A stretch of DNA of 64,000 nt from Setoptus koraiensis (lineage: Eukaryota > Arthropoda): NCBI GenBank assembly GCA_048013815.1, contig CM106586.1, positions 8,308,001-8,372,000 of the forward strand, given 5' to 3'. The notes beneath the pieces are model-generated. The model made no database searches and had not been told where the DNA came from. It saw only the letters and a list, made by a program, of their open reading frames with translations. The first letter of the stretch is position 1, and each line of letters starts with the position of its first letter. A program made the position numbers and the translations under genes. Positions 33,958 through 48,028 of this stretch are shown in pieces.

Positions 33958-33975
33958 CGCCGATTGCAATCGGCG
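33958..33975. other. 18-bp perfect palindrome
   Basis: CGCCGATTGCAATCGGCG is its own reverse complement; a half-copy (GCAATCGG) follows at once. Confidence 0.7.
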
Positions 33976-34168
33976 GGCAATCGGTAATGAGCGAGTGTCA
34001 TACCCATAATGAGTGACTCATTAGTTGCATTACATAATTGTTGATCAATTAATTGAGAGTGCACGCGCCATTATCTTGCGCCGGCCATCTCTCCATTTCT
34101 CCATTTCTCCATTGCGCAATCTCGCTATCTGGTCAGTGTGTGCCCATTATTTATCTAGTCCGACAAGT

Positions 34169-34236
34169 GGGCCACTCCAATGGGACGGCCAGCGCTGGCA
34201 AACGCTGGCAACGACAAGGCGATAATTGGAGTGCCC
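34169..34236. other. Inverted repeat with nested palindrome
   Basis: GGGCCACTCCAAT (34169-34181) pairs with ATTGGAGTGCCC (34225-34236) with a single bulge. Between them lies the perfect palindrome GCCAGCGCTGGC (34188-34199) followed by AACGCTGGC. The whole is 68 nt. Confidence 0.5.
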
Positions 34237-34301
34237 TCAGTGTTCGAGCCAGCGCTCGAGCCGGCTCTGTCTGCCGAACGCTGCTCTGTCCGCCGACAGG
34301 C

Positions 34302-34323
34302 GTTCCCATTGGCCAGAGTCGAT
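34302..34323. repeat. 22-bp dispersed repeat, copy 2
   Basis: Exact copy of 31221-31242 in the same orientation, 3.1 kb away. Confidence 0.7.
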
Positions 34324-34707
34324 CGTTTAGGGTGTATCCGCGCACTGCTATCGCGAGCATCTGCCAGAAGCGGCCAGAAGCGGCCGGAAACGGCCGCAAA
34401 GTGGGCCGCCCCCGTAAGTGCGCGCCGGCAGTGGGGTGCAATACTAGTGCAAGGTTACTTATGCAACAAGCACAACAATGCAACCACACTAACAGAGCAC
34501 ACACAAGTGTGTTACGTAACCATCCGATGGCACTGGCCGGCTGGATGGCGCCAATGTGAGCGGCAATAATGGTAACAAGTTGCACAATTATCATCGTCAT
34601 GATAGTGGCGCGCAAATTGCGCAATGTTGGCCGCTTGTGCGCGCTGTAACAATTCTTTGCCATTTCATTAATGTTGTTGCTGTTGATTCGGCTTTTTCAC
34701 GCGAATA

Positions 34708-34790
34708 CGCCGAGCAATAGTAACGCCAAGCAATAGTGACGCCAAGCAATAGTGACGCCAAGCAATAGTAACGCCAAGCCATAATAAGCC
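34708..34790 (+). repeat. Imperfect 17-bp tandem repeat
   Basis: Four copies of CAATAGTAACGCCAAG (A/G variable) decaying into AAGCCAAGCCAAGCA. Confidence 0.75.
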
Positions 34791-35479
34791 AAGCCAAGCA
34801 AGAGAGCAGAACAACAGCGCCGACCACGACGACGAGCAGTAAATTTTGCATCGAAAAACAATTGTGTGCCTGTAATACCATTGTTGCATGTCAGCCAGCC
34901 AGCCAGCCAGCGAACCAGGTGAAACAACAACAACAACAAGATGATTAAGATCACTAAATTATAATAATGATGATGATCGGCGTGTTGTGTTGCGCCGTGG
35001 ACACAATCTTTTCGCCGGCAACAGCTTGCCGGCCTGGCAGAGCTGGCACAAATCACACACACAGAGAATCTTCTAACCATAATTATAATTATACATCAAG
35101 AGAGTTTAGTGTTGCTCGATAAGAACAAAATGTCTGACTGCGTACTTGTGCGGAGACTGCGTACTTGTGAGACTGCAGCTCGAGTGCCACGCCACTACTC
35201 CACTTGGCCACTCCATTGCAAACTCACCTGTTCGTTCGCTAACTTGATTAACTCGACTTGCTTGTGTGACTTGCCAGCCTGGCCAAGTGCTCGCTCCAAA
35301 TGCTGCCACTGCCGCCCTGGCAAATGCCACAACACCGACGGGCCGCCGCATTCGCATGCGACTCATGCGACCGGCGCGCCGGCAGCACTCTCATGCAAAT
35401 TAAAAGCACGAATATGTAAAATACTGGCGCATAGAGACAAAGAAATGCCTGCTCGCCTGCTCGTCTCCGCGCCCGTCCC

Positions 35480-35545
35480 GAGCTCTCGAGCCGCGGCCGT
35501 CTTGAGCTCTCGAGCCGCGGCCGTGCCGAGCTCTCGAGCCGGAGC
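35480..35545 (+). repeat. 24-bp tandem repeat, three copies
   Basis: GAGCTCTCGAGCC recurs at 35480, 35504 and 35528 at an exact 24-bp period, with CGCGGCCGT between copies. Confidence 0.85.
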
Positions 35546-35733
35546 CGCCACTGCAGCGTGGCACGATCATCATTGGCAAATGATGATTGCATGCCATTAT
35601 GCATGCATTATCTTACCTTTTAGCTACAATCGGCGAGCTAGCTCGCAACAGGTGAATAGGTCAACAGGTAGATAGGCGCGCAGATAAGCGGGCGAGATGG
35701 ACAAACGGATAAGACGGTGTGTGCTGCAGCTTG

Positions 35734-35793
35734 ACAGCCAATGGACAGTCCATTTGCTGCCCATTCGCTCTACGTCTGCTGCCCATTGGCTGT
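35734..35793. other. 11-bp inverted repeat
   Basis: ACAGCCAATGG (35734-35744) and CCATTGGCTGT (35783-35793) are perfect reverse complements; both contain CCAAT/ATTGG boxes in opposite orientation. Confidence 0.5.
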
Positions 35794-36369
35794 GTGCCCG
35801 CGTTGGCCGTTCGGCCTGCTCGCCCGAACAGACTCGACGGCCAAGCTACGCCGGCCATATAATGAAATTATGGTGATGACCAATGTAAGTTGTAATTTTT
35901 CTTCGACACACACACACACTCGTCTAATTGTTGTTGTTCTTTGGCTTATCCTGCGAGTTATCTCTGAATTGTTGTCGTGCCAACTCGCTTGCCTCGCTCC
36001 ATTCAACAGTCATCAGTGGCAGCAGCGACACACAGCCAATCTGGCTGCAAAAAAGAAAGAATTCCAGTTCGTAAAATTGTGTAATGCTGTAAAACAGACG
36101 GATGGACGGCGGATTTATTTGGACATTCTTTGTGTGTGTGTGTGTGTGTGTTGTCCACTGCAGCGCCGTTGGTCTAGTTTAGTTTGGCAGCACTTGTTGT
36201 TGTTGTTGTTGTTGTCGTTGTTGTTGTTGTACCATTTACTGCAGCAGTTAACAACTACAAGTGTTGTTGCATTTTAACATGCCTGCCCCACCCATAACTC
36301 CGCTGGCAGCCTATAGTGGCCGGCCACAGATCGGCGACTGATCGGGCGGCCGCTGGTCAGCTAAACGGT

Positions 36370-36414
36370 GGATACGAGAGCGACGGATACGAGAGCGACG
36401 GATACGAGAGCGAT
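36370..36414 (+). repeat. 15-bp tandem repeat, three copies
   Basis: GGATACGAGAGCGAC repeated three times with one change in the last copy. Confidence 0.85.
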
Positions 36415-36674
36415 GGAGATGAGAGAGAAGAGGAACAACATTGTGTTAGTGCGGCTGGCGCTGTAGCTGCAGCAGCACAATAAAATAAAACAACAACAAC
36501 AATTCTACCTGGTCTCATTGTTTGTATCGACAATGCGATGCTGGCAGTGTGGCCCAGATGGCGCCACGCGCTGTTACGTAACTGGCCGCGCTGTTGGCTA
36601 GCCCATGGTCGCCGCCGCCGTCGTCGTTTTAAACATCGGCCTGTAACTCACACTCACACGCACACACACACGCA

Positions 36675-36996
36675 CAGGTAGTGGGCAGGTAGAGGGCATA
36701 TTTTCATGCGAGCTGTGCTGTTGTTGTTGTTGTTGACGGCTCAAAACAACCTGTTTTGTCAAGTGCGTGTTTGCAGATCTCACACAGCACAACGCAACGC
36801 AACACAACACAGCACAACACGGCACAGGTGAGCTCGCTCACACAGGTGAGTCACAACAGCGCACAGGTGAGCCAACAAAGTTTAGGCGAGTGGCGCTGCT
36901 GCTGCCGCCGCTGTGAAAGTTGCTGGCTAGGTTGGCGTAGCTAAAGCCAAAGTTAACATGCCAACAGGTGAGTAGTGCTCAGGTGAGCTGCAGGTA
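36675..36996 (+). promoter_or_regulatory. Cluster of CAGGTG/CAGGTA motifs
   Basis: CAGGTAG at 36675 and 36686, CAGGTGAG at 36825, 36843, 36864, 36965 and 36980, and CAGGTAA at 36991, all on the plus strand. The motif is at once an E-box of the Snail/ZEB type and a 5' splice-site consensus (CAG|GTRAG). No linked exon was identified, so the biological role is open. Confidence 0.35.
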
Positions 36997-37367
36997 ATGC
37001 TGCCGTTGCGGCTGCTGCTGCTAAAGTTAATTTTAAATGTAAAGGTAAGTGCAAGTGTAAATGTAAATTTGAATTTGGTCGGTCGCGAGTCGCGACGTTC
37101 GTGTACTCCTCGCAACTCCTGCACACCAGCAACCACAGCCATGGCCAGCCGATCCAGGCAGCCGTCCAATTGCCGCGACTGCCAACTTTGGCACTCGCTC
37201 GCACTGGCACTGGACTCAGCTGGAACAAGATAGAAGGTGCACACACGCCGAAATAGCCAGAAGAGGAAGTTTGACAAGTCATGGCGATGCTACACTTGCT
37301 GTCTAGTTGCTGGCTAATGGGAACGCTGCTCGGCTAGGCTCGGCTAGGCTAGGCTTGGCTCGGCTCG

Positions 37368-37398
<31 letters not shown>

Positions 37399-38300
37399 AC
37401 GTAACAAGTCAGTCGGTGGAAATAGGATGCTGGATCGAATTTCATCCACAATGCTGCATTGCGTTGTTGTTGTTGTTGTTGTTGTTGCTGCTGTCGTTGT
37501 CGTTGTTGCTGTCGTTGTTGCTGCCGCTGTTGTTGAATGGTTTCACACAATGAGATCAACAATCGACTCTTGCTGCTATTTACTAATCCTTGAAAATTCA
37601 TGTTGTTGTTGCTGTTGTTGTTGTTGTAGTCCTCGGCATGATGTGATCATGTTGCGCAATGAATACAATGTAGTCACGATTCAATCATCTTATCCGCCGC
37701 TTCTCTCAGCCAACATCCGCGGACGGCCAGCATCGGACGACGGCCAGCATCGGACGACGGACAGCGTCGGACGGCCGGCCAGGTAGATGCACAATGCTGC
37801 TCGCTGACCATACCTGAGTCATACTGGGTGTGAGTCATGCCACACAATCGCCACATAGTTACATGATGGTGCCTGTACCAGCAAAATCTCAAATTTGTGT
37901 TTCTCTATGTGTGTGCAATTGAACCGGATCATTTCGAATCGGCAATTGTGGAGAAATTCGCAAATTGGCCACTCGAGAACCATTTCACTGTGATTCTCGG
38001 CGTGGCTGCTGCAGTCGTTGTTGTTGTTGTTGTTGTTGCTGCTGCTGCTGTTGTTGTTGCTAGGCCGAGCAAGGCCGCTGAAGGCATCGCCACGAAAATC
38101 TACAACGAATAATCACTGGATCAGCGTGATGCCAATAGCTCATGAGCAAGTCCAACAACACGAATCGCCACTCCGAGAGCCCACAAGCTCTCCGAGTCAA
38201 GCTTGCAGCCAGCCTCCGATCCATGCCTCGTGATCGTTGCAACAAGCCAGCCTAGTTGGCTAGACTCAAGCTGAGTGCAGTTGTGCCACAACCACCTTGA

Positions 38301-41300
38301 AAGCAATCTCGGCTTATCTCAGCGCGTCTTGCCGACCGATGGGAAATGATGATGTGATGATTAGGGCCAACAGAATCGCCCAATTATAACCCACTTGTTG
38401 TTTTGTAAATTGTTCAAAACTATACGTGGCGGCGCTTCGTAAAAGTCAATTATTGGCAGCAGATATTGCCAGTAACAACAGAGATATTCTAACAAGATGC
38501 TTAGATGTATCTTCGCCGCATCCATATGCCTATTCCAGGGCCAGATGCCAAATACAACCATAGACAATTCGGGAAATCTAGCTTTTATAGCGCATTTATC
38601 GAGAAAAAAGTACTAGCATGATTGGCGATTCTTCCCAACAATAACCTGTTATCCGGCCCAACGATGTTCCGTCAATGAATTGATCGATTTTTTCGAAGAG
38701 TTCCTTTTTCTTTTCTTCTCGTCGTCTGCCTTTTGAATCTCAATTCTGCGAGCAATGATAGCCAATTGATCATCGAGCCACAAGTGGTTGATGGGGGACA
38801 ATTGGATGCGATCAATTTTCTTCGGACACTTCTTCACAAAAAGAGCTCAAAAGAATGTCGACTGCTTTCGGTCTTTGCAAAGTTGAACTGTCACATTAAA
38901 CTTAAACTGAAAATCATCCCGAATCGACAACAAATTACTTAATTACGATTGAATTGTATGCAAGATACCAAGCTACACGATCGTTGCAGATGCAGAAAAA
39001 AGAGCGCTGCCATTAGCATTGATGACATGCACTTCGCTGCTGGAAACTTTCTCATATACTCGATTAATCATAAAGAAAATACAAATTATAATCACGCTGT
39101 TCATTGCCATTCGTCACTTGAAGCATCTCACCAGTGGTTAATGTTTTGTTTTTATTCAAATCCGATTAGATAACAACCAAAACATTCCGATCACGTAACT
39201 AACATCGATGGTATGCTACTTCCTGTTTTTCATTGCTGTTAAAACACTTTTTTCGATGTTGCCGTCTACTAATGCTAGTTTGACCTTCACGCAACTTCAT
39301 CAGACCTAGCGTCACCTAGACGAAAATTTTATCTACACAGTATGCGTTAATTAATTAGCAATACAAATATTCTGTTTCAAAGTTTAAGTCTATTCGCACA
39401 GGCCCAATAATGCAAGTTGCAATATTAGACAGACGCAATTAGTGAAAGTGTTTATTATCATTTGATACTCGTTGTTTCCTCACTCACTACCATGAATAAT
39501 TGTTCAACCACCATAAGTCACCTAACTAACGTTAAAATCAATTAAAGCCAACAAATGGGATTAGTGGTAGTCAAGTGTATCCTCTTACAATGACGATGAT
39601 CATTCGAGTCGATTTGCTCTTTTGTAACACTGTTTGTTACTGACAGATGATAATACATGTGCATGTTGGTCGAATGTCAGTGTTTCAGTCTCAACAAATA
39701 AGGAAAATTGTCTGGATTGCGTCTGGATTTATCCAAATAATCTATTTGATGATTATCATGATGCGCTTACAGATTGACGACTATGACAACTCGTTCATTA
39801 AATCATCTTTGTGATGTCTATGTCTAATCAAATTACACACAAGCGTCCAAAATTGACCAGACTGTCATGGAGAGATCGAATACAATTTTATCATCATTTT
39901 TGTTGTTACAGTTACAGTTACAGTTACACATATAAACTCATTTACAATGTATACGAATACTCGATGACTGTTGATCTGGGTTGCATAGTGCTATTTTTCG
40001 ATATCAAATTTGAGTACAGTTGCTTGCTTCAGTTATTATTATAGACAGAGTCTTGAAACTTAATACTCGTCTTTTCTCGTATCTATCAGGCATCGATCGC
40101 CGTCTTATACTAACAACGGATCGAATTGTAAAATTTAATCACTTGGAGATGCTATTTGTCGTTAAGTTTTCTCCACAGTTTTCCTTGCTTTCACTAACTG
40201 CAATTGTCAGTGCTTCCGATTATCTATTAGCCTATTTACATTGGATTATTACTATTTATAAGAAGATCAAGTATAGGTTTGATAAATGGCAATGAAACTG
40301 TCTAGACAAAGTTGGTTATTATTAATTGAAAAGCAACAGGTATTAAACTTTGTAATTGTGCCTACTATTATTGTTGATAGATTAAAGATCCGAGAGGCAA
40401 AACAATTTTTGTTTGTTACTCGACAAGCATCATAGCCAAACCCGTATATGTTAGCCCGTAGAGTGCAATTTTTTGGATGAATCCGCTGTCTACAGAAAGC
40501 CATTTTTGTGTATAATTGATGGCACTCTCATACACTCATAAAGCGAGACGATAAAAATTCAACCAATTAAATAGAGTCTCCACAGCCCATATGATAGGTC
40601 GTCATATCTGGTCGATCATTAATCATTGATTATCAGCTAGAAGAGCTGCATTAGTTAGAGTTGTTAAGGCAACCCGGGCAGCAGATTCGATTTCAATAGG
40701 ATCCCTCGCAAGTGATCAACTGTCAACTATTAGTCAGATCAATCAAAGGCAAAGTGTTGCGTCTGCTGCATTGATTATTATGGACTTTTGTCATTGCTCT
40801 TTGCCTGTCACTATACTAGACTAACTTATCATAATCACTGATGAATGATTGGGCTTTGAGTGGACTTGGAGTCTTTGTTTTGTCGGATGCAAAAACAGAA
40901 ACCAGTTCTTCAGTTGCCACCAGGACTTTAAATCTAGTCTAGAACTTTGTCCGATCGAGCCCAGCTCATATAATCGCATTTCATCTTATCTCATCTCATC
41001 ATCCGTTTGATTTGACTCAATTCAACCCAACTCGACTCAACTTGACTCAGCCCATTCGGACTATTCGCTAGTCTCAATTTGCTGCAGCCACAAACACATG
41101 TTGCCACTCGGATTGATATCGGTTAGTCATTAACTAGGAGGATATTCAAAATAAATGAGATCGCCACACATCCGTTCGGGCCAGAGTAACCATTGGCTGG
41201 CTCAGTAGATGACCCAAAATGGAATGGATGCAGCCAACACTGGCCATACTATACTGGCTAGACAGTCTGCCAGTCTAAGGAGTGCATGCTGCTACATGCA

Positions 41301-44300
41301 TTATGCCTGATCATTTTGGTTGGTTAGTCATCGTCATTTGGCTGTTTTGTTAAAACAACAACAGTTGAGTGACGACTACCTGTTTCATTGGACGCCAACA
41401 CATGCTGTCTGACTGACTGACAGATAGGAAACAGAACTGGACTGGCAGCCAATTGATCATGAATTATTTGATCATATGATTGTTGATCGATCAATTGAAT
41501 GAAATTGGACTCGCCGCTGCCGCCCAATTATTCCGACTGTGAGTTCATCATCCTTTTCAAAAGCAGTTGTTGTTGTTGTTTCTATCTGTTCTGTCTGCCA
41601 CTGACTTCGATGGCTTATATGACTCACATGTCCCGTCCAATGTGCTCACAGAGCGCTCGAAAATAGTAAGTAAATTCTATACAGTGCTGCTGCCTTACCT
41701 TGCCAATCTTTGCCTTGCCCTTCTTTGCCTCGCCTTCCCCAAATTCGCCTTGCCTTATTTCTCCCCGCATCGTCGTGCCCATTATTATTATCATTATATG
41801 ATGCTTTTTAGAGAACTCGAGAATAGCTTTTTTATTTCGCGTTCCCTCTAAATACTCTCAACTCGCTACTGTTATCCTGTAGATGGCGCTCTACGAATTC
41901 CTTCAGTCACTGTAGGAACGCACCTGTAACTACTCGTTGCATAATAATAGTTAGGTTGGCATGTGTGACCATCGCCAATAATATAATTTCAGACTTAATC
42001 CAGCATTGATATGGTCTCACGACTGTGCATCCATGTATCACTAACAGGAAATTAGAAACTTGATAGCTGAAACATATTATCAACTATAACTCCGGTTTGT
42101 TATCGCTTCAATGCCAAACAGTTCAGTAAATGTTACATAATCGAATTCCTATTTTCTTTGATTTTTCTAGAAATAGTTTCTATGGCTGTGCTCGGACACA
42201 CCAATGGCAATGGTCTGAAATGAGTTTCGTTAGTCTCACCTCTCTCATTACTCAAACAAATGTTGGACTCTTCCTTCCTCCATCTATGGTTTTGCCTCAA
42301 TTCAAACTATGTGCAATGCTCTTGTGTCTTCACTGCCACAGCAAGAATCATTCACGGAATTGCGCTACAGTGATTCGATCTGTGATTCATTGGTCGCCAT
42401 TAATCAGTGGCGACCGTATCAGCAATCATAAATCTCATGTTATGTAACTCACAGAATATATACAATGTTGATGCTGCAACCAATAATAACAATCAATCAA
42501 TGCAATCGTGCGAATACTCTCAACTTGCTGTCTACGAACATGTCAGCTAGCACTGAACATAAAATCTGTTGAGCCTTGTTAGTTTTATAAGTCATAAAAG
42601 ATTCCACCTTAGCTGTCAATTGGTCAACAATTTATGTCACGTTTGTCGCAAATTGAATACTATTGTGTGATCAGTGCGACCATCGAGCATCATATTTGAT
42701 TCGGCAATCATCTCGGCCGATTTCAACTAACGTCTCATCTACAGTCAGTGAGCTTACTCTGGACCTATGGTCTTTTTGGCCATTTTTTTACCACAGCGAG
42801 AGAACAATTAGCTCTACTTTTTGATAACTATAATAATAGAATCCCATTGTGCTGACATTTGATGTTTCCATCAACATACCGATATATGATGATCGAAATT
42901 CATCCAGAATTCCAACATGGGATCAGACTTATTGTTGTGTATCCAATGATTAAAATTACACGAAGTCAATCGAGCCGTCAGGTGAAGTCCCTTACCTGTT
43001 ACTCGGATTGTCTCTTAGGCCAAAAGACTTGGCTCCTTCGATTGCTGATTGATCCGACTGCAATCATCAATCAAAATTCACAATTCGTTTATTAACTAAT
43101 CAAAGGTTGTAAACTATGATCATAAAGGCAGTGCATGGTGAATATCTTGTCATAGCCATCTTACATTTGGCGATTTTTTCCTTTTTTCCTTCAAACATCG
43201 AGACAACAATCCTGGCGTGTTATAATAAGTATAGTGTGACAGTTTTAAGAATCGAGTGTGAATAGTAATAAAGACAACGCCAGGTTTAGGTTAGATAAGA
43301 TCATCAAATGTATTTTCAGTTGCGCCTTTTCTGAAGCTAAAGCCTTGTCTCGCATGTAGCTTGATTTCAATAATAAAAAAAGAAGAGTGTGACTCCACTT
43401 TGTTGGGCTGGTATTAATACAACTACCATCCAAGATAATCATCAACATCTCGAGTCTGATTGCCCGATTGCAGCGGGCAATTTGATAGCATGTGAAGCAA
43501 ATAATCGTTGTTTATTTGAGGTATTTACATCTCTTTGTTGTAGTTGTTTAGAACAGTGTTAAGGGGAACACCAAATTTGTTCTGTTCAGCAATAGCAACA
43601 ACTCTAACCAGTCGGAGCTTAGTAGATAGTAGGGATTGTGCTTGGCAATGATGAAGAAATTGAGATTGATTATTTGTAGGAAATTCTAGTTATTCAGCAA
43701 CAACAACTGCAATAAACTTACTTGTTAGTTCGGTGTAAGGGTGTGCGTGCGCTTGTTGTTATAAGAGCCTTGAATATACAAGTGTTGCTAAATAGGATTA
43801 AATACATCAAATCACGATTAATCTCGGCTCCACTAATGACCGTCCACTGTACGACCACCAAAAAAAAGGAGAAGAAGAAAAAAAAAATTATGATTAACAA
43901 TAAATAATAATAGGATTGGGCACTGGGTCCTTAGCTAGGCCTTGTTGGGGCAGGTATGCTAAGCAGGCGACACGGCATCATTAATGGCGATAATAAATAA
44001 TATTGAATAATAATAGTATTGTTCTAATGTTTTCTATTCTATTCTGTTGTCATTGTTGTCGTTTTTGTTGTTGGATTGTTGACGTTCCCCTGCCGAAGAC
44101 AATGAATATGTTTTCTGTTTGCTGCGTTCGTCGAATCCTTATGGACCAAAACTTGATCACGAACCTCTCCAATACTAAATGAAGTTCCCATTCGACTAAT
44201 GGTCGTTTGTCTCGTTTTGAATTCGTTCGAACATCACAGGTATTGATATCTATTGGAATCTGATCACAATCTCGAAAATTATAAGACTCGAAGACAGGGA

Positions 44301-47300
44301 TCTCGCATGCACAAAACCTCGAATTGCCATAGACGACGCTGTCGTGTTGGTCCGTCAGCCAGTTGAATGTGCCTTGTTAGATGGTTGGTTGGTATTTACA
44401 TCTCGCCAGAGACTTTTTAGTTTTTGTGGTTGGTCCGACATTCGAGACTTTACTCATCCGAAATTTTATACATTCCAGATTGTGCACTTTCAAGATTTTG
44501 GGCAAGTCCCTTACCCATTGGAAGTAATTTAAATTTGGTGTGGTGTTGTGTGCAATGGGAAATTAAAAAATATTCATTTGCTTTCGAGAATAACAAATGA
44601 TTGCAATCAATCAATTGCGAGACAAATGGTCACAATCACGAGAGGATAGCGTGAGCCTAGATCAGTGAGATTCTACAGTATTTTCTATAAGCGACAACTG
44701 CCCAGTTTGCGCGCATGTAACAACGAACGACCCAGGAAGTGATAAAAGGGCGAAATAACCTAATCACCAGCAATGCACTGCGCAATTAGCGCTCACTCTG
44801 TCTTTCTGTGCCCCCCCCCCCTTCCTGCTCTGGTCTGGTTTACTCGATGTTGTAAGTGAGATGGGGCAAAAAAACACACCACGCTGTCCTATATTGTTTG
44901 TCCCTGGCGAACGCGCTAGTGAACGTGCTTGTGCATTGTTCAACGGTCATGTGCATGCCTCGTCCCCTGACGCATTCCCCGGGGTGCCTGCCGTCTCCCG
45001 AAATGGAAAAACAACAACCAAAGGCATAATGCACTGCAACAAATATTAACTTCCGGTTTGGCGCCAAAATCAATTGAGACACAAAAACCAAAACACGAAG
45101 CCCTGTTTTTATTGTAATCCAGTTTTGCGTTGTGTGCGCTAATGGAGCAAAAAAGATATTATTATTATTTTATCATCTACCACATCGACGCTACACTGAA
45201 TCATATAGACAAACCTTTTTATCATTGGGTTTGTTTTATGCTAATAGAGCATCAGCAAGACCAAAGGGAAAAATGACAACATTCAACAGACATATCTTAG
45301 ATGCGACCAAAAGAACTGTTTCCATGACTGGCCTGTTCGCGGGCATTCGCGTAATGAGCACAAGTGGCTTAAGCAGAGCACATTATGCAATCATTAGAGT
45401 CAAAATCAATGCTGGTCACAAAAATATCCCATCAAGTCCCGGAGCAAGTCGAGTCGGCAATGAGAGGTTATTATTATCACCATTCTCTCCTATCTGTTGA
45501 AAATTCTTTGTCAACAATAAATCTAAAACGCCCATAATTTGTGGTTAGTTTATAATTAGTTTATGCAAATGACCTGCACCACAATCGCACAAAGAAGTGT
45601 GCTAGCTCGCCAAGCTTGTGAGCCACAAGTTATCGCAAAGGCACCGTGCTACGCATTGGCGGCTTTATTGCGTGGATGTATGGAGATAAGCGCTCATCGT
45701 CAGGTCGTCTACCTCAGCGTCACCATCGTCGTCATAGTAGCTGTCATCATCGTGGTCGTCGTTAATGTAGAGGGATACTCAATGAGATCCTTTTGCATCA
45801 CACCATACACAATAATTTTGTTTCTCTGGTGTAAATCCAACCACGACGAAACGAATAGGAAATAAATAATCTAAAAGAGCAGACACACAGAGATAGAATA
45901 GAAGAATAAAATGCAACTCTTAGGTGGGAAGCAACTTGTTGAGAGCAGCATACACCAATGACACACAGGCCAGTTGTTAGTTCATATCTATTAAATATTT
46001 CTGGACTAAAGTGCATATTAATTCACGTATAGTGTATGCCTAAGTGTGTGCCAATGTATTAGTTGAATGATTCAAGTTAGTTAGGTTAAGCTAAGGTCGC
46101 TTTTGAACAACAATACCTGCAACAATTGCCAACACGATCAGCTCATAAATCAGTATCTAGCTCAAATCCAATATTTCGTGTGCACGCTCAATAATGGATA
46201 ATATAATATTGAATCGGATATAGCTGAGATTGTAGATGAGCAACAACAACAAAAACGACAGCGCCAGTAAACAACGAGCGTTGCTTAAAATATCGAATTC
46301 CTTCTCTGTTGAAATCTACAGGCTGATTTTAGTGAGGCAGTGATGGCTGGCAGACAAGAGATAGGAAAAAATACGTCAAATTATGATGGAGATGCGGGTC
46401 TTGATTCTGTGGATTATCTCACAATGAATGGAAAACACATCTATGCGACCAACATCATTGTTGTTTCTCTGTGGCAGCGGAAAATGATGATGCTGACTCT
46501 AAATCCAACTTTGAAAAACTTGTTCACAAATACAATGAACAAAACAAAAAAATGGCCTAGCTACAGGATATACTCTTAGCACAGCAGGTTGGGAATAGAA
46601 TAGAATGAAAAAATAAGCGAGAAAGAAAGAAAAAAAAAATAGAAATGAAAGAATTGGTCTACTATTTACTAATTTGTTTAACTCACCGGATGGGAGTCGC
46701 CCGGGAGTTAACTGTCCATTGATGAATCATGAACATCACTCTGACATAGGCTGCATTGGTGCAAGTTCACAAGAAGACGGAGCCAGCAGACAATTTAGTT
46801 TTGGACAAGCTAGAAATTGTTATCTAATAATTGTTTCCATTCTTTGACAGGACACCAACTGAAACTACCTCACACCATTCCATAGATAGCAGGTGTTGAT
46901 TCGTGATGTTTGGAGGTTAATACTCTTTCTGTTGAATTATCTTCATTATTGTTATCACTACCACTACCTCTAGTACCACCATCACTAGCGCTATCATTAA
47001 TTTCATTATTATTGTCCGACGTTGTGGTGGTGGTGATGCAAAGGGGAACAAACCTATGATGGAACGATAATATGTTTGTGGGAGCAACAACAACAACGAC
47101 AACAACAGCGACTGCATGCTCTAGGAGTAAGGGAAGAGAAATGTGCCAAGAGAATGTGAAAACTTGCATCAAGGGTTATAATTATTATCGTGCCTATGAG
47201 AATATAGAGACTAACCACAAGCAGCATCTGATTCAGTATGACCAACAGGCTAGCCTAAGAGCAAACTTCTCTCTCAGTCTACCTGGCCAAATCTGCCTGT

Positions 47301-47995
47301 CGCTTTTCCGCCAAACTAGCAGCAAAAGTTAGCTAATAAGAAGAAAGGTGAAAAAATCATGATGAAGGTAGTTATAAATTGCTTTGTGTCGGCAAACACA
47401 ATCGCTTATCTAAGCGGTCATCCAAGCACGGTGATTTGCCTAACACACAACGTGATGATGATGATGATCACTGCTGGTCCTAATATTCTAGACAGAGCCT
47501 CGGCAGGTCCTATATTATGTACAGATAATATCTCTCATCATCATCAGCGCGGCTAGCATGAAATAGATAGTAGCAGGCTGTATTTGTGTACACACGTATA
47601 TTGTGTTACGTAATATGTATCAAGTAGTAGGACTAGGAGACAATGCTGTTATTGGACAGAGGGAGAGATAGAGCGAGAGAGAATATCATTGAATCTCTCT
47701 CTCTCTTCTTTACAATACTTGCCCATCGCTCCTCCGCTCCCATCTCACTGCATGATGATGGCAAGTGAGCCAGGACCAAAGAGTTAATGCACTTGTTTTT
47801 ATCCAAGGTCAACTACCACAACAACTACCTCCACCGCCAACTACTACGAGTGTTGCTGGCTGCCATTCTATTTATGCCATATATGAGAACGTCTATCAAA
47901 CCCCATGATGTGTTCTCATCAATGTATAAAGGGAGAGCGACCTACCATTCCAGATAATCTATCACTAACTGGCCAAATAATAAGCGGTCCTGCAT

Positions 47996-48028
<33 letters not shown>

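Larger units (their letters stand above)
33001..38300. other. Mostly GC-rich non-coding region with repeats and inverted repeats
   Basis: No gene could be supported. Composition rises in GC and CpG from about 33.5 kb. Overlapping frames on both strands (for example 34053-34559 plus and 34151-34663 minus) reflect low stop-codon density, not coding. It contains many tandem and inverted repeats listed separately, CTG/TTG tracts near 36200, 37465-37535 and 38015-38060, (GT)n near 36131-36151 and 37370-37398, and a cluster of CAGGTG motifs (36825-36996). Confidence 0.6.

Noticed and set aside
45132-45500. Plus-strand frame with an internal segment MTTFNRHILDATKRTVSMTG that looks protein-like
   Set aside because: No family recognised, no splice or polyadenylation support, and isolated in the gene desert.
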